Of a stretch of 64,000 nt of DNA, positions 44,757 to 54,257 are shown one piece after another. Origin of the DNA: Paracoccus sp. MBLB3053 (GTDB lineage: Bacteria; Pseudomonadota; Alphaproteobacteria; Rhodobacterales; Rhodobacteraceae); NCBI RefSeq assembly GCF_031822435.1, contig NZ_JAVQLW010000001.1, forward strand, positions 2,179,501-2,243,500, given 5' to 3'. Positions within the stretch are counted from its first letter, which is position 1. Every line of letters begins with the position of its first letter. Made by a program: the position numbers and the translations under genes. Under the pieces are notes generated by a model that saw nothing but the letters and a program-made list of their open reading frames with translations, had not been told where the DNA came from and ran no database searches.

Positions 44757-45902
44757 ATGGCAAGACGCCCCGTCTTTCAGGAAGTCACCGAAACGACGCC
44801 ACGCCAGACGCAACCCTCTGGCGGCATGATCGATGCCGGAAACCGTGGCGCACGCGGTGCGATCCGAATCTGGCTGATGGTGATGTTCGTTCTGGTCGTG
44901 GCGATGATCGCCCTTGGCGGCGCGACGCGTCTGACCGGCTCGGGCCTGTCGATCACCGAATGGAAGCCGGTGACGGGCGCATTGCCACCAATGGATCAGA
45001 CTGCCTGGCAATCCGAATTCGACAAGTACAAGCTGATCCCGCAATTCTCCGAGGTCAATCCGGACATGGATCTGGCCGGTTTCAAGCAGATATATTGGTG
45101 GGAATGGTCGCACCGGCTGCTGGGCCGCCTGATCGGACTGGTCTGGGCCGTCGGATTCGTCTTCTTCCTTGCCACAAGGAAGATCCCCACCGGTTGGACG
45201 CCGCGCCTGCTGTTGCTGGGCGCCCTTGGCGGGGCGCAGGGCGCCATTGGCTGGTGGATGGTGCATTCCGGCCTTTCGGGCGAAATGGTGCGCGTTGCCT
45301 CCTATCGGCTGGCGATCCATCTGGGGATCGCTTTCGCCATTCTGGGGCTGATCGCCTGGTGGGCGCTGGCCTTGTCGAGGCCCGAGGCGCAGCTCATGCG
45401 GTCGCGTCGTGCGGGTGAAGACAAGCTCTTCTCGATGACCACGGGGCTTCTGCATCTGGCCTTCGTCCAGATCCTGCTGGGGGCTCTTGTCGCGGGCATT
45501 GATGCGGGACGGACCTATACCGGCTGGCCCACCATGGGGGGCGAATGGATACCCTCGGCCATATGGGATGCCGCGCTCGGCTGGCGGAACTTCTTCGAGA
45601 ATCCGGCGCTCGTCCAGTTCATCCACCGCATGACCGGCTATCTTCTGACGATCTTTGCCGTCGTGGTGTTCCTGCGCTCGCGCCGTTCGCCGCATCCCGT
45701 GACGCGCGGCGCCTATTTCGTCATGATCGCGGCCCTCGCCGTGCAGGTCCTTCTTGGGGTCATGAACGTGCTCCATGCCTCGCCTTTGCCGCTGGCGCTT
45801 GCGCACCAGATCGGTGCGGTCGCGCTGTTCGCGATGATCCTGCGCGCCCGTCATCACGCGCGCTATCCATATGAAACTTCGGTTCGGGGAACTGCCAGAT
45901 GA
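44757..45902 (+). CDS. ctaA: Heme A synthase (COX15/CtaA type)
   Basis: A 381-aa inner-membrane enzyme that oxidises heme O to heme A for aa3-type cytochrome oxidases. About eight hydrophobic helices in two four-helix halves. The four heme-ligand histidines are seen in WEWSHRLLGRL, YRLAIHLGIAF, VQFIHRMTGYL and LALAHQIGAVAL, and GGATRLTGSGLSITEWKP is the family signature. ATG 44757 follows AAGGA. ATGA overlap with the M32 peptidase gene links the two on one mRNA. Confidence 0.96.
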   Translation: MARRPVFQEVTETTPRQTQPSGGMIDAGNRGARGAIRIWLMVMFVLVVAMIALGGATRLTGSGLSITEWKPVTGALPPMDQTAWQSEFDKYKLIPQFSEVNPDMDLAGFKQIYWWEWSHRLLGRLIGLVWAVGFVFFLATRKIPTGWTPRLLLLGALGGAQGAIGWWMVHSGLSGEMVRVASYRLAIHLGIAFAILGLIAWWALALSRPEAQLMRSRRAGEDKLFSMTTGLLHLAFVQILLGALVAGIDAGRTYTGWPTMGGEWIPSAIWDAALGWRNFFENPALVQFIHRMTGYLLTIFAVVVFLRSRRSPHPVTRGAYFVMIAALAVQVLLGVMNVLHASPLPLALAHQIGAVALFAMILRARHHARYPYETSVRGTAR

Positions 45903-47371
45903 GCGCTTTCGACGATCTTCTCGCCTTTCAGCGCCAGACCGAGGCGCTGAGTTCCGTCGCCGAACGTCTGGGCTGGGATCAGGAGACCGTCATGCCGCGC
46001 GGTGCGACCGAGCAGCGCGCCGAGGAAATGGCGGCAATGGAAGCGGTATTGCATGAACGCCGGACCGATCCCCGGTTGGGCGAATGGCTGGAACAGGCCG
46101 AGCCGCAGGATGCCGAAGATCAGCGCATTCTTGAATTGATCTCGCGCGATTTCCGTCGCGCATCTCGGGTTCCGGCGCGCCTTGCGACCGAGATCGCACG
46201 CCAGACCTCACTTGCGCAGGGCGTCTGGGCCGATGCGCGGGCCAATGATGCGCCCGATGATTTTCTGCCTGTCCTCAGTGACATCCTGATGCTGAAGCGC
46301 GAGGAAGCCTCGGCCCTAGCCGATGGTGGCGATCTCTATGACGCATTGCTCGACGATTACGAGCCGGGCGCAAGCCAGGCGCAGATCGCGGCCCTGTTCG
46401 ATTCCATGCGACCGCGCCTTGTCACCTTGCGCGAGGATGTGCTGGGGGCCGAGTTCCAGCCCTCCGCCCTGAGCGGCCATTTCGCTCAGGAAACCCAGTT
46501 GCGTCTGGCGCGCAGCTGCGCGACGGCCTTCGGCTATGACTGGGCGCGCGGTCGAATGGACATTGCGGTTCATCCCTTCAGTTCGGGGCGCTGGCAGGAT
46601 AGCCGGATCACCACGCGCGTGGTTGAAACAGATCCGTTCAACTGCATTTATTCGACGATCCACGAGGTTGGACATTCCAGCTACGAACAGGGGATCGACG
46701 ACGATTACGCCTTCACGCCGCTCGGCCGGGGCGTCTCGATGGGCGCACATGAAAGCCAGAGCCGGATCTATGAAAACCAGATCGGTCGGGGAGCTGCCTT
46801 TACGGGCTGGCTCTACCAGCGCATGTCGGACGCCTTCGACGGTCTTTCGATCCCGGATGCCGAAGGGTTCTATGCGACCGTCAACCGCGTGACGCCGGGC
46901 TATATCCGCACCGAGGCAGACGAGGTGCAATACAACCTCCACATCATGCTGCGCTTTGATCTGGAGCGCGACCTGATTTCTGGTCGGTTGGATACGGTGG
47001 ACCTGGTCGAGGCGTGGAACGCCCGCTTCCTCAGGGACTTCGGAATTGCCGTCGATCGGCCCGCCAACGGCGTTCTGCAGGATGTTCACTGGGCGGTGGG
47101 GCTTTTCGGCTATTTCCCGACCTATGCGCTTGGCAACGTCTATGCAGGCTGCCTGAACAAGGCAATGGCAGAAGCCGTGCCCGATCTAGACCGATATCTT
47201 GCTCAGGGGGATGCGACCCCCGCCGTCGAATGGCTACGCGAGAACATGCAGCGTCATGGCGGGCTATATCCGCCGCGTGACCTGATCGAGGATGCGACAG
47301 GCAGCGATGTGAGCGAGGCGCCCTTGCTCGACTATCTCGAAGAAAAGTTTTCGGGCATCTACCGGCTCTGA
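45899..47371 (+). CDS. M32 family carboxypeptidase (Taq type)
   Basis: A 490-aa zinc carboxypeptidase, mostly helical, cytoplasmic. The HExxH zinc motif is in YSTIHEVGHSSYEQG and the third ligand Glu in MGAHESQSRIYENQIGR; YFPTYALGNVYAG near the C-terminus is another conserved M32 block. Length matches Thermus carboxypeptidase Taq (about 500 aa). It removes C-terminal residues with broad specificity. It starts inside the ctaA stop codon. Confidence 0.95.
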   Translation: MSAFDDLLAFQRQTEALSSVAERLGWDQETVMPRGATEQRAEEMAAMEAVLHERRTDPRLGEWLEQAEPQDAEDQRILELISRDFRRASRVPARLATEIARQTSLAQGVWADARANDAPDDFLPVLSDILMLKREEASALADGGDLYDALLDDYEPGASQAQIAALFDSMRPRLVTLREDVLGAEFQPSALSGHFAQETQLRLARSCATAFGYDWARGRMDIAVHPFSSGRWQDSRITTRVVETDPFNCIYSTIHEVGHSSYEQGIDDDYAFTPLGRGVSMGAHESQSRIYENQIGRGAAFTGWLYQRMSDAFDGLSIPDAEGFYATVNRVTPGYIRTEADEVQYNLHIMLRFDLERDLISGRLDTVDLVEAWNARFLRDFGIAVDRPANGVLQDVHWAVGLFGYFPTYALGNVYAGCLNKAMAEAVPDLDRYLAQGDATPAVEWLRENMQRHGGLYPPRDLIEDATGSDVSEAPLLDYLEEKFSGIYRL

Positions 47372-47378
47372 GACGACC

Positions 47379-47406
47379 TCAGGGGCGGTTTTCCCATCGC
47401 CCCTGA
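47379..47406. terminator. Hairpin between convergent M32 and P450 genes
   Basis: TCAGGGGCG (47379-47387) pairs with CGCCCCTGA (47398-47406) around 10 bases. Neither strand has a clear T run, so termination strength is uncertain. Confidence 0.5.
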
Positions 47407-47416
47407 AGTTGACGGT

Positions 47417-48763
47417 TCAGCGCTTGTGCAAGCGAAGATGAATTCCGTCCTTGCCCCGCAGCGTCAGGCGCATGACGGGAACGGGGGGCTTGTCCGGTTC
47501 TTCAAGGCGATAGTCCCTGACGATCGCCGCCAGCAGCAATGGACCCTCGATCATCGCGAAGCCTGCACCGGGGCAGGATCGCGGCCCCTGCGAGAAGGGC
47601 ATATAGGCATCTCGCATGCAGCTTTGACCGTTTGGCGTGTCCCAGCGCCCCGGATCGAATCCGTCGGGATTATCCCAGAGCTTCTGGTGGCGATGCAGAT
47701 GCCACGGTGACAGAACGATCTGCGCGCCTTTCGGCGCCCGGCGTTCGCGCAGGGTTTCCTGGTGGCGACACTGGCGCACGGTCATCGCAACAGGGGGGTA
47801 AAGCCGCATCGCCTCGCGGAAGACAGCGCGCGCGGTCTCAAGCCGCTTCACGCAGGAAAAGTCGCGTGAAAGGTGGGTCTTGGCTTCGCGTGCCAGTTTT
47901 TCCTGCCAATATGGGCTGCCTGAAAGAAGATAAAGCGACCAGGCCAGCGCCGAAGCGCCGGTCTCGTGCCCGGCCAGGAAAAAGGTCGCAACCTCGTCGA
48001 TCATCTCGCGCGGCGTGAAGACCTCGTTCGTGACGGGGTCGGGCGTGGTCATGATCTTGGTCGCGAGGTCCTGGGGCGCTGTACCCGCGTCGATGTCTGC
48101 GGCGCGTTCCGCAACAAGCGTCTTGATCAGCCGACGGATGCGGCGCGCGCTGTGGCGCACGCGACGATTGTGATACCGCGCCCAGCGGGGCAGGGCGATC
48201 AGTCCGCCCAGATTGACCATGGGCTGCGCGTCCTGATGTTCGCGGAAGGATTCAAAGACCTGCGACGCCGTTTCATGCTCGATCGGGATCGAGAAAAGGG
48301 TGCGAAAGATCACATCTGCAGCGACATGACTGGTATGGGGTTCGATATCGATCTCGCTTCCGTCGGCAAGCGGTGCCAGCCTTTCGACCACGGCTTCGGC
48401 GGCATCATGCATCGCGGGGAAGGCTTCGCGCACGCGCCCACGCTCAAAGGCGATGTCGATGATGCGGCGTTGATGCAGCCATGTCGCCCCATTCGAGATG
48501 AAACTGGAATTCCCCAGCAAGGGCTGCAACCCCGCCGCCATGCGTGGAGATTTGGGAAAGTCCATCGGCCTGCGCTTCAGCACCATATCCACGAGACTGG
48601 GGTCGTTGCAGGTGAAGCTGTGGATGAAGGGGCCGCGGAATTCGGCCATCCAGGCGCGGTAAAGCCGGTCCGATTGTGCTGAAAGGATGTCGCGCCGGAA
48701 CTCGCGAATAAAGCGCCAGACCGAGCCCTTGCCCTCGCGCGGCCGAGGTTTGGGCGGGATCAT
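47417..48763 (-). CDS. Cytochrome P450
   Basis: A 448-aa soluble heme-thiolate monooxygenase. I-helix oxygen-binding motif AGHETGASALAW, ExxR in FREAMRLYPPVA and the heme-cysteine loop FSQGPRSCPGAGFAMIEG are intact. The substrate is unknown. No ferredoxin or reductase gene is near, so it must use partners encoded elsewhere. Its start overlaps the upstream alpha/beta-hydrolase stop (ATGA), so the two are co-translated; the pair may act in sequence on one lipid-like or aromatic compound, which is inference. Confidence 0.93.
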   Translation of the reverse strand: MIPPKPRPREGKGSVWRFIREFRRDILSAQSDRLYRAWMAEFRGPFIHSFTCNDPSLVDMVLKRRPMDFPKSPRMAAGLQPLLGNSSFISNGATWLHQRRIIDIAFERGRVREAFPAMHDAAEAVVERLAPLADGSEIDIEPHTSHVAADVIFRTLFSIPIEHETASQVFESFREHQDAQPMVNLGGLIALPRWARYHNRRVRHSARRIRRLIKTLVAERAADIDAGTAPQDLATKIMTTPDPVTNEVFTPREMIDEVATFFLAGHETGASALAWSLYLLSGSPYWQEKLAREAKTHLSRDFSCVKRLETARAVFREAMRLYPPVAMTVRQCRHQETLRERRAPKGAQIVLSPWHLHRHQKLWDNPDGFDPGRWDTPNGQSCMRDAYMPFSQGPRSCPGAGFAMIEGPLLLAAIVRDYRLEEPDKPPVPVMRLTLRGKDGIHLRLHKR

Positions 48764-49959
48764 GTCGCGGTCCAGCCGTTCACGGCGCGGGCGATGCGGC
48801 CCGGTGAATGCTGCCTTCCGGCAAAGCGGTCTTGCAGTGTCAACGGCCCTGCGGTGATCGCGAAATAATCGTAGTCGCCGGGCTGATCAAAAGCGCAGAG
48901 GTACTGGAAATGCAGTCTGAACCAACGGCCGCGCAGCTCCTTCTGCTTTTCTGCCGAAAGCGTCTGCTTGAACGCGGCCGATAGGATCAGCGGATGTTTG
49001 CGATCAGCAGGTTCGACACCTGACACCGAGACCGGATCGCATAACCCGAAGGAACAGGCGTCGCCTGGTGCCGTGACATCGACCCACGCGAGTTCATCGC
49101 GCGCCGAGAGATAGCGCAGATCGGCCCGAAGCTGGTTTGCCCTGGGCAGGAACGAGGCCATCGGGACGACCTGACCGAGCGAAAGATAGGACAGCTTCGG
49201 CCCATTCGCCGGCACGCGGCCCGAACGGATCAGTTCCGCAAGGACCGAGACGCCAAGATAGGCGCCCGAACTATGCCCCACGACCAGCACCTCGTCCCAT
49301 TCATCGGCAAGGACCGCGGCGATGCGGTCGGCGAATTGCGACAGCCTTTCATTCAGCGCAGGCGGATAGCTGCCCAGGCTTGCGGCGGTAAAGGCATAGT
49401 CATGCATCAGGTAATAGGCGAAAACCTTGCCGTCATACTTGCGCCAAAGGTTCAGCCCGGCCCATGTGATCGCAAGCATGACGGGCAGGCCGATCCACCA
49501 ATCCAACCCGCTCAGCCGCCCGATCCCCCAGCCGACAAGCGCGCCGACAAGCATGCTCGAGAAAAGCTGCGCAAGCAGCACCAGGACAGGATAAAGCGCG
49601 GCCAGGACCGGGCCGCGCCTCAGCCGCATCAGCCGGAAAAGCGCGCCCGAGCCGATATAGGCCCAAGCCGTCCGCGCAAGCTGAAGGTAGGTCGCGGCAA
49701 TCGACTGGCCCATCGAGCCCTGAACGATATCGGCCCATAGCAAGACTTCGATTTCGGCTTCGGTTGCAGCCCCGTCGAAATTCCCCTTTACCCCCCAACC
49801 GAAACCATTGCGGTCACGTCGGGCGCCAAACTCAAGCGCATAACCCGAAATACGCGCCTGATCGCTGCCCTCGCGCTTGTAAAGCTCGCGGTAGCGGCGG
49901 GGTGGGATCGGATCGTAGCCTGGAATGTAAAGGACGCGGCGCCGAAAAGTGCTGGTCAT
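48760..49959 (-). CDS. Alpha/beta-hydrolase-like membrane protein
   Basis: A 399-aa protein with two closely spaced hydrophobic helices (about 120-165, LVLLAQLFSSMLVGALVGWG) inserted in a hydrolase fold. The nucleophile elbow is VLVVGHSSGAYLGVS (GHSxG), and RRVLYIPGYDPIPPRRY at the N-terminus may form the oxyanion strand. Acid and His partners are not certain. It is coupled to the P450 gene. No family name is recognised; lipase or esterase activity is the best guess. Confidence 0.68.
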   Translation of the reverse strand: MTSTFRRRVLYIPGYDPIPPRRYRELYKREGSDQARISGYALEFGARRDRNGFGWGVKGNFDGAATEAEIEVLLWADIVQGSMGQSIAATYLQLARTAWAYIGSGALFRLMRLRRGPVLAALYPVLVLLAQLFSSMLVGALVGWGIGRLSGLDWWIGLPVMLAITWAGLNLWRKYDGKVFAYYLMHDYAFTAASLGSYPPALNERLSQFADRIAAVLADEWDEVLVVGHSSGAYLGVSVLAELIRSGRVPANGPKLSYLSLGQVVPMASFLPRANQLRADLRYLSARDELAWVDVTAPGDACSFGLCDPVSVSGVEPADRKHPLILSAAFKQTLSAEKQKELRGRWFRLHFQYLCAFDQPGDYDYFAITAGPLTLQDRFAGRQHSPGRIARAVNGWTAT

Positions 49960-50013
49960 TGGATCTCATGAGCTATGCGTCCGCAGAATAGTCCAATCGC
50001 GGCCATGGGCAAG

Positions 50014-50697
50014 TCAGGCCATACCCCATCTTGTTTCAAGTTTTTCGATTGCCGCGATCCTGGCATCGATCTTGGGATGGGACATCAGCCATGCAGGGGT
50101 CGTCGTGCTGGCTCCGGCGAATTTCTCGAGCTTGCGAAAAAGGCTTTTCTGGGGCTCGGTCCCCAGTCCGGCCTTGACCATCAGCGCTGTCGCGAAGGCA
50201 TCGGCTTCGAACTCGTCGCCGCGTGACAGGCGAGCCGCGACGGCAGTTGCGACAATACCCGCGATCCAGGCGCCGATCCCGGGCAGGAATCGCCCCAGAA
50301 CGCCCGCGAGAACCATCCGTATGACATTTTGCCCTGCGAAATCCACCATTCGCCGCCGGGCGTGCCCGTGGGCCACATGCCCCAGCTCATGGGCCACGAC
50401 CGAGGCGAGTTCGGCCTCTGTCACCTGTCCCTGATCTAGTTTGTCCAGGAAACCGCGCGTGAGGAAGATCCTGCCATCCGGCGCGGCAAGGCCATTGATC
50501 GGCGCGATTTCGTAGACATGCGCCCTGACAGGTGGCAGATCCATCGCCTTTCCCAGCCGCTCGAGCATCGGCAGCAGGCGCGGATGGTCCAGGGGCGAAG
50601 ATTTCGCATTCAACTCGGCCTTCAGCCGCCAGAGCGAAAAATACCACATCGCTGCGGCATAAAGCAGGATCAGGATGATGGGTGTCAGCTTCAGCAT
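50014..50697 (-). CDS. M48 family metallopeptidase
   Basis: A 227-aa zinc protease with an N-terminal membrane anchor (LTPIILILLYAAAMWYFSLW). The zinc motif is HELGH in SVVAHELGHVAHGHARRR and the third ligand Glu in RGDEFEADAFATAL; ending MSHPKIDARIAAIE is typical of M48. It is smaller than HtpX and lacks its extra helices. It lies between the VWA gene and the hydrolase gene on one strand. Substrate unknown; membrane-protein quality control is likely. Confidence 0.9.
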   Translation of the reverse strand: MLKLTPIILILLYAAAMWYFSLWRLKAELNAKSSPLDHPRLLPMLERLGKAMDLPPVRAHVYEIAPINGLAAPDGRIFLTRGFLDKLDQGQVTEAELASVVAHELGHVAHGHARRRMVDFAGQNVIRMVLAGVLGRFLPGIGAWIAGIVATAVAARLSRGDEFEADAFATALMVKAGLGTEPQKSLFRKLEKFAGASTTTPAWLMSHPKIDARIAAIEKLETRWGMA

Positions 50698-50724
50698 GGA
50701 ATGGATATGGTGCCGAATTCCGTC

Positions 50725-51906
50725 TCAGCCAAGGAGCCGCATCGCCCGCGTCAGGCCCTCGAGCGTCAGCGGCTGCATGCGGCCATCGAAGATCTCGTCG
50801 ATCATCTCGATCGAGCGGGTATGACGCCAAAGCCGTTCCGGCACGGGGTTCAGCCAAACATGATCGGGCCAGGTCTCGCGAAACCGCCGCAGCCAGGTTT
50901 CACCCGATTCGGGGTTCCAATGCTCATTCGCGCCGCCGGCAATCGCGATCTCATAGGGGGACATCGAGGCATCGCCGATGAAAAGCACCTTGTAGTCTCG
51001 CCCGAAGCGGTTGAGCACTTCCCAGGTTGACGTGGTTTCGGTCCAGCGCCGGCGATTGTCCTTCCAGACGGCCTCATAGACACAATTGTGAAAGTAGAAA
51101 TGCTCAAGATGCTTGAATTCCGCCCTCGCGGCCGAAAACAGTTCGTCCACAAGGCGCGAATGTTCATCCATCGATCCGCCGACATCGAGGAAAAGTAGCA
51201 CTTTGACGGCATTGTGGCGTTCGGGCCGGGTCTGGACGTCGATATAGCCGTGTTCGGCGCTGGCGCGGATCGTCCCGGGCAGATCCAATTCCTCGGCCGC
51301 CCCCTGGCGCGCCCATTGCCGAAGCCTTTTGAGGGCAACCTTGATATTGCGTGTCCCTAGCTCGACGGAATCGTCGAAATCCCGGAACTCTCGCTTGTCC
51401 CAGACCTTGACCGCGCTTCGGTGACGGCTTTCCGTCTGACCGACCCTGACGCCTTCCGGATTGTAGCCATAGGCCCCGAATGGCGACGTTCCCGCCGTGC
51501 CGATCCACTTGTTGCCGCCCTGATGGCGACCTTTCTGTTCGGCGATCCGCTCGCGCAGCCGCCTCATCAACTCCTCGAAGCTTCCCGGCCCGCTGATCGC
51601 GGCGCGCTCTTCGGGTGTCAGCAGCTTTTCGGCAAGCTTCTCAAGCCATTCCGCGGGGATCGAGATCTCGTCCACCAGGGCTTCGACGGGAATTTCCTCA
51701 AGACCTGCGAAGGCTTCGGAAAACGCCCGGTCGAAGCGGTCGATATGTGCCTCATTCTTGACGAGTGTCGCGCGGGCGAGATGGTAGAAACCATCCGTTG
51801 TCCAGTCGGAAAGCCCCGCCTCAAGACCTGCCAGCAGATCCAGATATTCTCGAAGGCTGGCTGGCACTCCGTGTCGGCGCAGGCTTTCGAGAAAGGGGCG
51901 GAACAT
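50725..51906 (-). CDS. VWA domain-containing CoxE-like protein
   Basis: A 393-aa protein with an N-terminal helical region and a C-terminal von Willebrand A domain of the CoxE type. The metal site is LLFLDVGGSMDEHSR (about residue 238), followed by YFHNCVYEAVW and VLFIGDASMSPYEI. CoxE proteins usually work with a MoxR AAA+ ATPase; none is encoded next door, so its partner must be elsewhere. It is one of a five-gene minus-strand run. Role unproven. Confidence 0.87.
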   Translation of the reverse strand: MFRPFLESLRRHGVPASLREYLDLLAGLEAGLSDWTTDGFYHLARATLVKNEAHIDRFDRAFSEAFAGLEEIPVEALVDEISIPAEWLEKLAEKLLTPEERAAISGPGSFEELMRRLRERIAEQKGRHQGGNKWIGTAGTSPFGAYGYNPEGVRVGQTESRHRSAVKVWDKREFRDFDDSVELGTRNIKVALKRLRQWARQGAAEELDLPGTIRASAEHGYIDVQTRPERHNAVKVLLFLDVGGSMDEHSRLVDELFSAARAEFKHLEHFYFHNCVYEAVWKDNRRRWTETTSTWEVLNRFGRDYKVLFIGDASMSPYEIAIAGGANEHWNPESGETWLRRFRETWPDHVWLNPVPERLWRHTRSIEMIDEIFDGRMQPLTLEGLTRAMRLLG

Positions 51907-51910
51907 CGGC

Positions 51911-52075
51911 CTAGCCCAGCCTTCCCAACAGCACGATCAGAAAAACGCCAAGAACCGCAAGTCCCATGGCATGGACGGCGGCATATTGAATCCGGTCGGC
52001 CCGCGTACCGCCGAGCTTGCCGGCGCGCCACCAGCCGATCGCGGCGCCGATGATAAGAGCTGTGATCACGATCAT
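51911..52075 (-). CDS. Small two-helix membrane protein (54 aa)
   Basis: A short gene read directly from the minus strand: ATG at 52075, TAG at 51911. The product starts MIVITALIIGAAIGWWRAGK, continues through a basic loop (RADRIQYAAVHAMG) and ends in a second helix (LAVLGVFLIVLLGRLG). GGAGG lies about 12 bases upstream. The gap to the VWA gene is four bases, so it heads that operon. Similar small membrane proteins with the RxDxxQYAAVxG loop are, to my memory, widespread in Rhodobacteraceae. Function unknown. Confidence 0.78.
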   Translation of the reverse strand: MIVITALIIGAAIGWWRAGKLGGTRADRIQYAAVHAMGLAVLGVFLIVLLGRLG

Positions 52076-52190
52076 GTGGCTGGGATACCTCCGCTGGTTG
52101 TCCGTGTCGAGTGCCAGACTGACCGCAGCCCCTTGAACCGGAATGGGGCGCAGGTTAACCTATTTTCAACTAGTAATCGGAGGGCGTGAC

Positions 52191-53315
52191 ATGGCGCCCA
52201 GGCGTCCTGCGGGTGCGGACGCGTTCCCGAGAAACACGGTCGAGCCCTTCGTCACCCGCCCGGCCGAGGACGGGCCGCTATATGCGGCCTTGGATCTTGG
52301 CACCAACAGTTGCCGGATGCTGATTGCCCGACCCACGGGCAGTCAGTTCCAGGTGATCGACAGCTTTTCAAAACCTGTCCAATTGGGGCAGGGGCTGGAA
52401 GCATCAGGCAGGTTGTCGCGTTCTTCGATGGCGCGCACAGTGCATGCCTTGCAGGTGTGTCGTCGCAAGCTCGAGACACATAACGTCACCCGCATGCGCC
52501 TGGTTGCGACCGAGGCGTGTCGCCGCGCGCGGAACAGTCGCGACTTCCTGCGGATGATCCGGCGCGAAACCGGCCTGCCGGTCGAGATCATCAATGCCGA
52601 GGAAGAAGCCCGGCTGGCGGTGATTTCCTGTGCGCCCCTGGTAAGCCACCGCACCGATCAGTTGCTGGTCGTGGATATCGGTGGCGGCTCGACCGAGCTT
52701 GTCTGGATCGACCTGAAGGAGGTCGAGCCGACTGAACGCCCAAGGGCCATCATGCGGCTGGCCGACGGCTTTCGGAACCCCCAGCCGGGCGGGGCTCGCG
52801 TCGTCGACTGGATCAGCGTGCCGCTGGGCGTGGCGACGCTGCGCGACCAGTTCGATGATGTCGAGGAAGATGAGGGGCGTTTCGCCCTGATGTCCTGGCA
52901 TTTCGAAGAGATGCTGTCAGACTTCAGCCCCTATTCCCTGACCTACAAGGTCGAAGAGAACTTCCAGGTGATCGGCACCTCGGGAACCGTGACCACGGTC
53001 GCGGCCAGCCATCTCGGCCTGCGCCGTTACGACAGGACCAAGGTTGATGGCCTGACAATGACCTCTGTCCAGATCGACCGCGTGATTCGGGATTATCTCT
53101 CGCTCGGGCCCGAGGGCCGTCGTGCCGATCCACGAATCGGGCGTGAGCGACATGCGCTGATCATGTCCGGGGCGGCGATCCTGCAGACGCTGATGCGTGT
53201 CTGGCCGACGACACGGCTGTCAGTTGCGGATCGCGGTCTGCGCGAAGGGCTGCTATATGCGCAAATGGTGAAGGACGGGGTGCTCGCCCCCGACGGACTG
53301 AACGGGGTAGCATGA
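52191..53315 (+). CDS. ppx: Ppx/GppA family exopolyphosphatase
   Basis: A 374-aa ASKHA-fold phosphatase acting on polyphosphate or (p)ppGpp. [18 protein letters not shown] is the phosphate-1 motif and [15 protein letters not shown] the phosphate-2 motif; [16 protein letters not shown] forms the third block. It lacks the C-terminal HD domain of long Ppx enzymes. ATG 52191 follows GGAGGG at six bases. It is one base upstream of rlmE, a frequent alphaproteobacterial pair. Whether it favours polyphosphate or pppGpp is not decidable from sequence. Confidence 0.9.
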   Translation: MAPRRPAGADAFPRNTVEPFVTRPAEDGPLYAALDLGTNSCRMLIARPTGSQFQVIDSFSKPVQLGQGLEASGRLSRSSMARTVHALQVCRRKLETHNVTRMRLVATEACRRARNSRDFLRMIRRETGLPVEIINAEEEARLAVISCAPLVSHRTDQLLVVDIGGGSTELVWIDLKEVEPTERPRAIMRLADGFRNPQPGGARVVDWISVPLGVATLRDQFDDVEEDEGRFALMSWHFEEMLSDFSPYSLTYKVEENFQVIGTSGTVTTVAASHLGLRRYDRTKVDGLTMTSVQIDRVIRDYLSLGPEGRRADPRIGRERHALIMSGAAILQTLMRVWPTTRLSVADRGLREGLLYAQMVKDGVLAPDGLNGVA

Positions 53316-53316
53316 G

Positions 53317-54087
53317 ATGACCGAAGGCAAGAAACCAGGTGCCGGGCGCAAGAGCTCGGGCCGAGGACAGCGCGATCTGCGGGTCCGCGTGAAATCCGCC
53401 AAGGGGCGGAAACTGTCGAGCACGCTTTGGCTCGAACGGCAGTTGAACGATCCGTATGTGGCCCGTGCCAAGCGCGAAGGCTACCGTGGCCGCGCCGCCT
53501 TCAAGATCCTTGAGTTGGACGACAAGTATCGCTTTCTCGTTCCGGGTGCGCGGGTTGTCGATCTTGGCTGCGCCCCGGGCGGCTGGTGCCAGGTCGCCGT
53601 GGGGCGGGTGAATGCGCTGGGGGAAAAATCGGGCAAGAAGATCGGCCGTGTTCTGGGCGTCGATCTGCAGGAGGTCGAGCCGATCGCCGGGGCCGAGTTG
53701 CATCAGCTGGATTTCCTGTCCGACGGGGCCGACGACAAGGTCAAGGAATGGCTGGGCGGATATGCCGATGTGGTCATGTCCGACATGGCCGCTGCCTCGT
53801 CTGGCCACAAGGGCACCGATCACCTGCGCATCGTCGCATTGATCGAGGCAGCGCTTGAATTGGCCTTCGACGTGCTGGAACCGGGCGGGACTTTCGTGGC
53901 CAAGGTGCTGGCGGGCGGCGCCGAAAACGAAATGCAGGCGCTGCTCAAGCGCCGTTTCCGAAAGGTCGCGAACGTGAAGCCGCCGGCGAGCCGTTCGGAT
54001 TCGTCAGAGAAATTTGTCGTCGCGCAAGGTTTTCGTGGGCGGGATGAGGCCGAATTGGCAGTCGGCGACGAAGGAAGCGGGAATTAG
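53317..54087 (+). CDS. rlmE: 23S rRNA (uridine2552-2'-O)-methyltransferase RlmE (FtsJ)
   Basis: A 256-aa Rossmann-fold methyltransferase that modifies U2552 of 23S rRNA late in 50S assembly. The catalytic K-D-K-E set is seen in [38 protein letters not shown] and [27 protein letters not shown] binds SAM. The N-terminal basic tail (about 1-35) is common in alphaproteobacterial forms. It is one base after ppx and so co-transcribed. Confidence 0.96.
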   Translation: MTEGKKPGAGRKSSGRGQRDLRVRVKSAKGRKLSSTLWLERQLNDPYVARAKREGYRGRAAFKILELDDKYRFLVPGARVVDLGCAPGGWCQVAVGRVNALGEKSGKKIGRVLGVDLQEVEPIAGAELHQLDFLSDGADDKVKEWLGGYADVVMSDMAAASSGHKGTDHLRIVALIEAALELAFDVLEPGGTFVAKVLAGGAENEMQALLKRRFRKVANVKPPASRSDSSEKFVVAQGFRGRDEAELAVGDEGSGN

Positions 54088-54257
54088 CGACGTTCAGGGC
54101 GGAAACTGGCCCGGCGAAAGGCCCGATAGGTCATGATGGTCGCGCGGTCTCCGAGACGTAGCCGAGAATTGGGCGAACTCTTTGACCCATGACCGGGCCG
54201 GACAGCGCCGACTATCCTGAAAGGGGCGCCAGCGGGACGTTGAACCCTGGCTGCGGC

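Noticed and set aside
43884..45857. Long minus-strand open frame (about 657 codons) across the TrmJ-like gene and ctaA
   Set aside because: Runs antisense through two clear genes and has a low-complexity, charged translation typical of a shadow.
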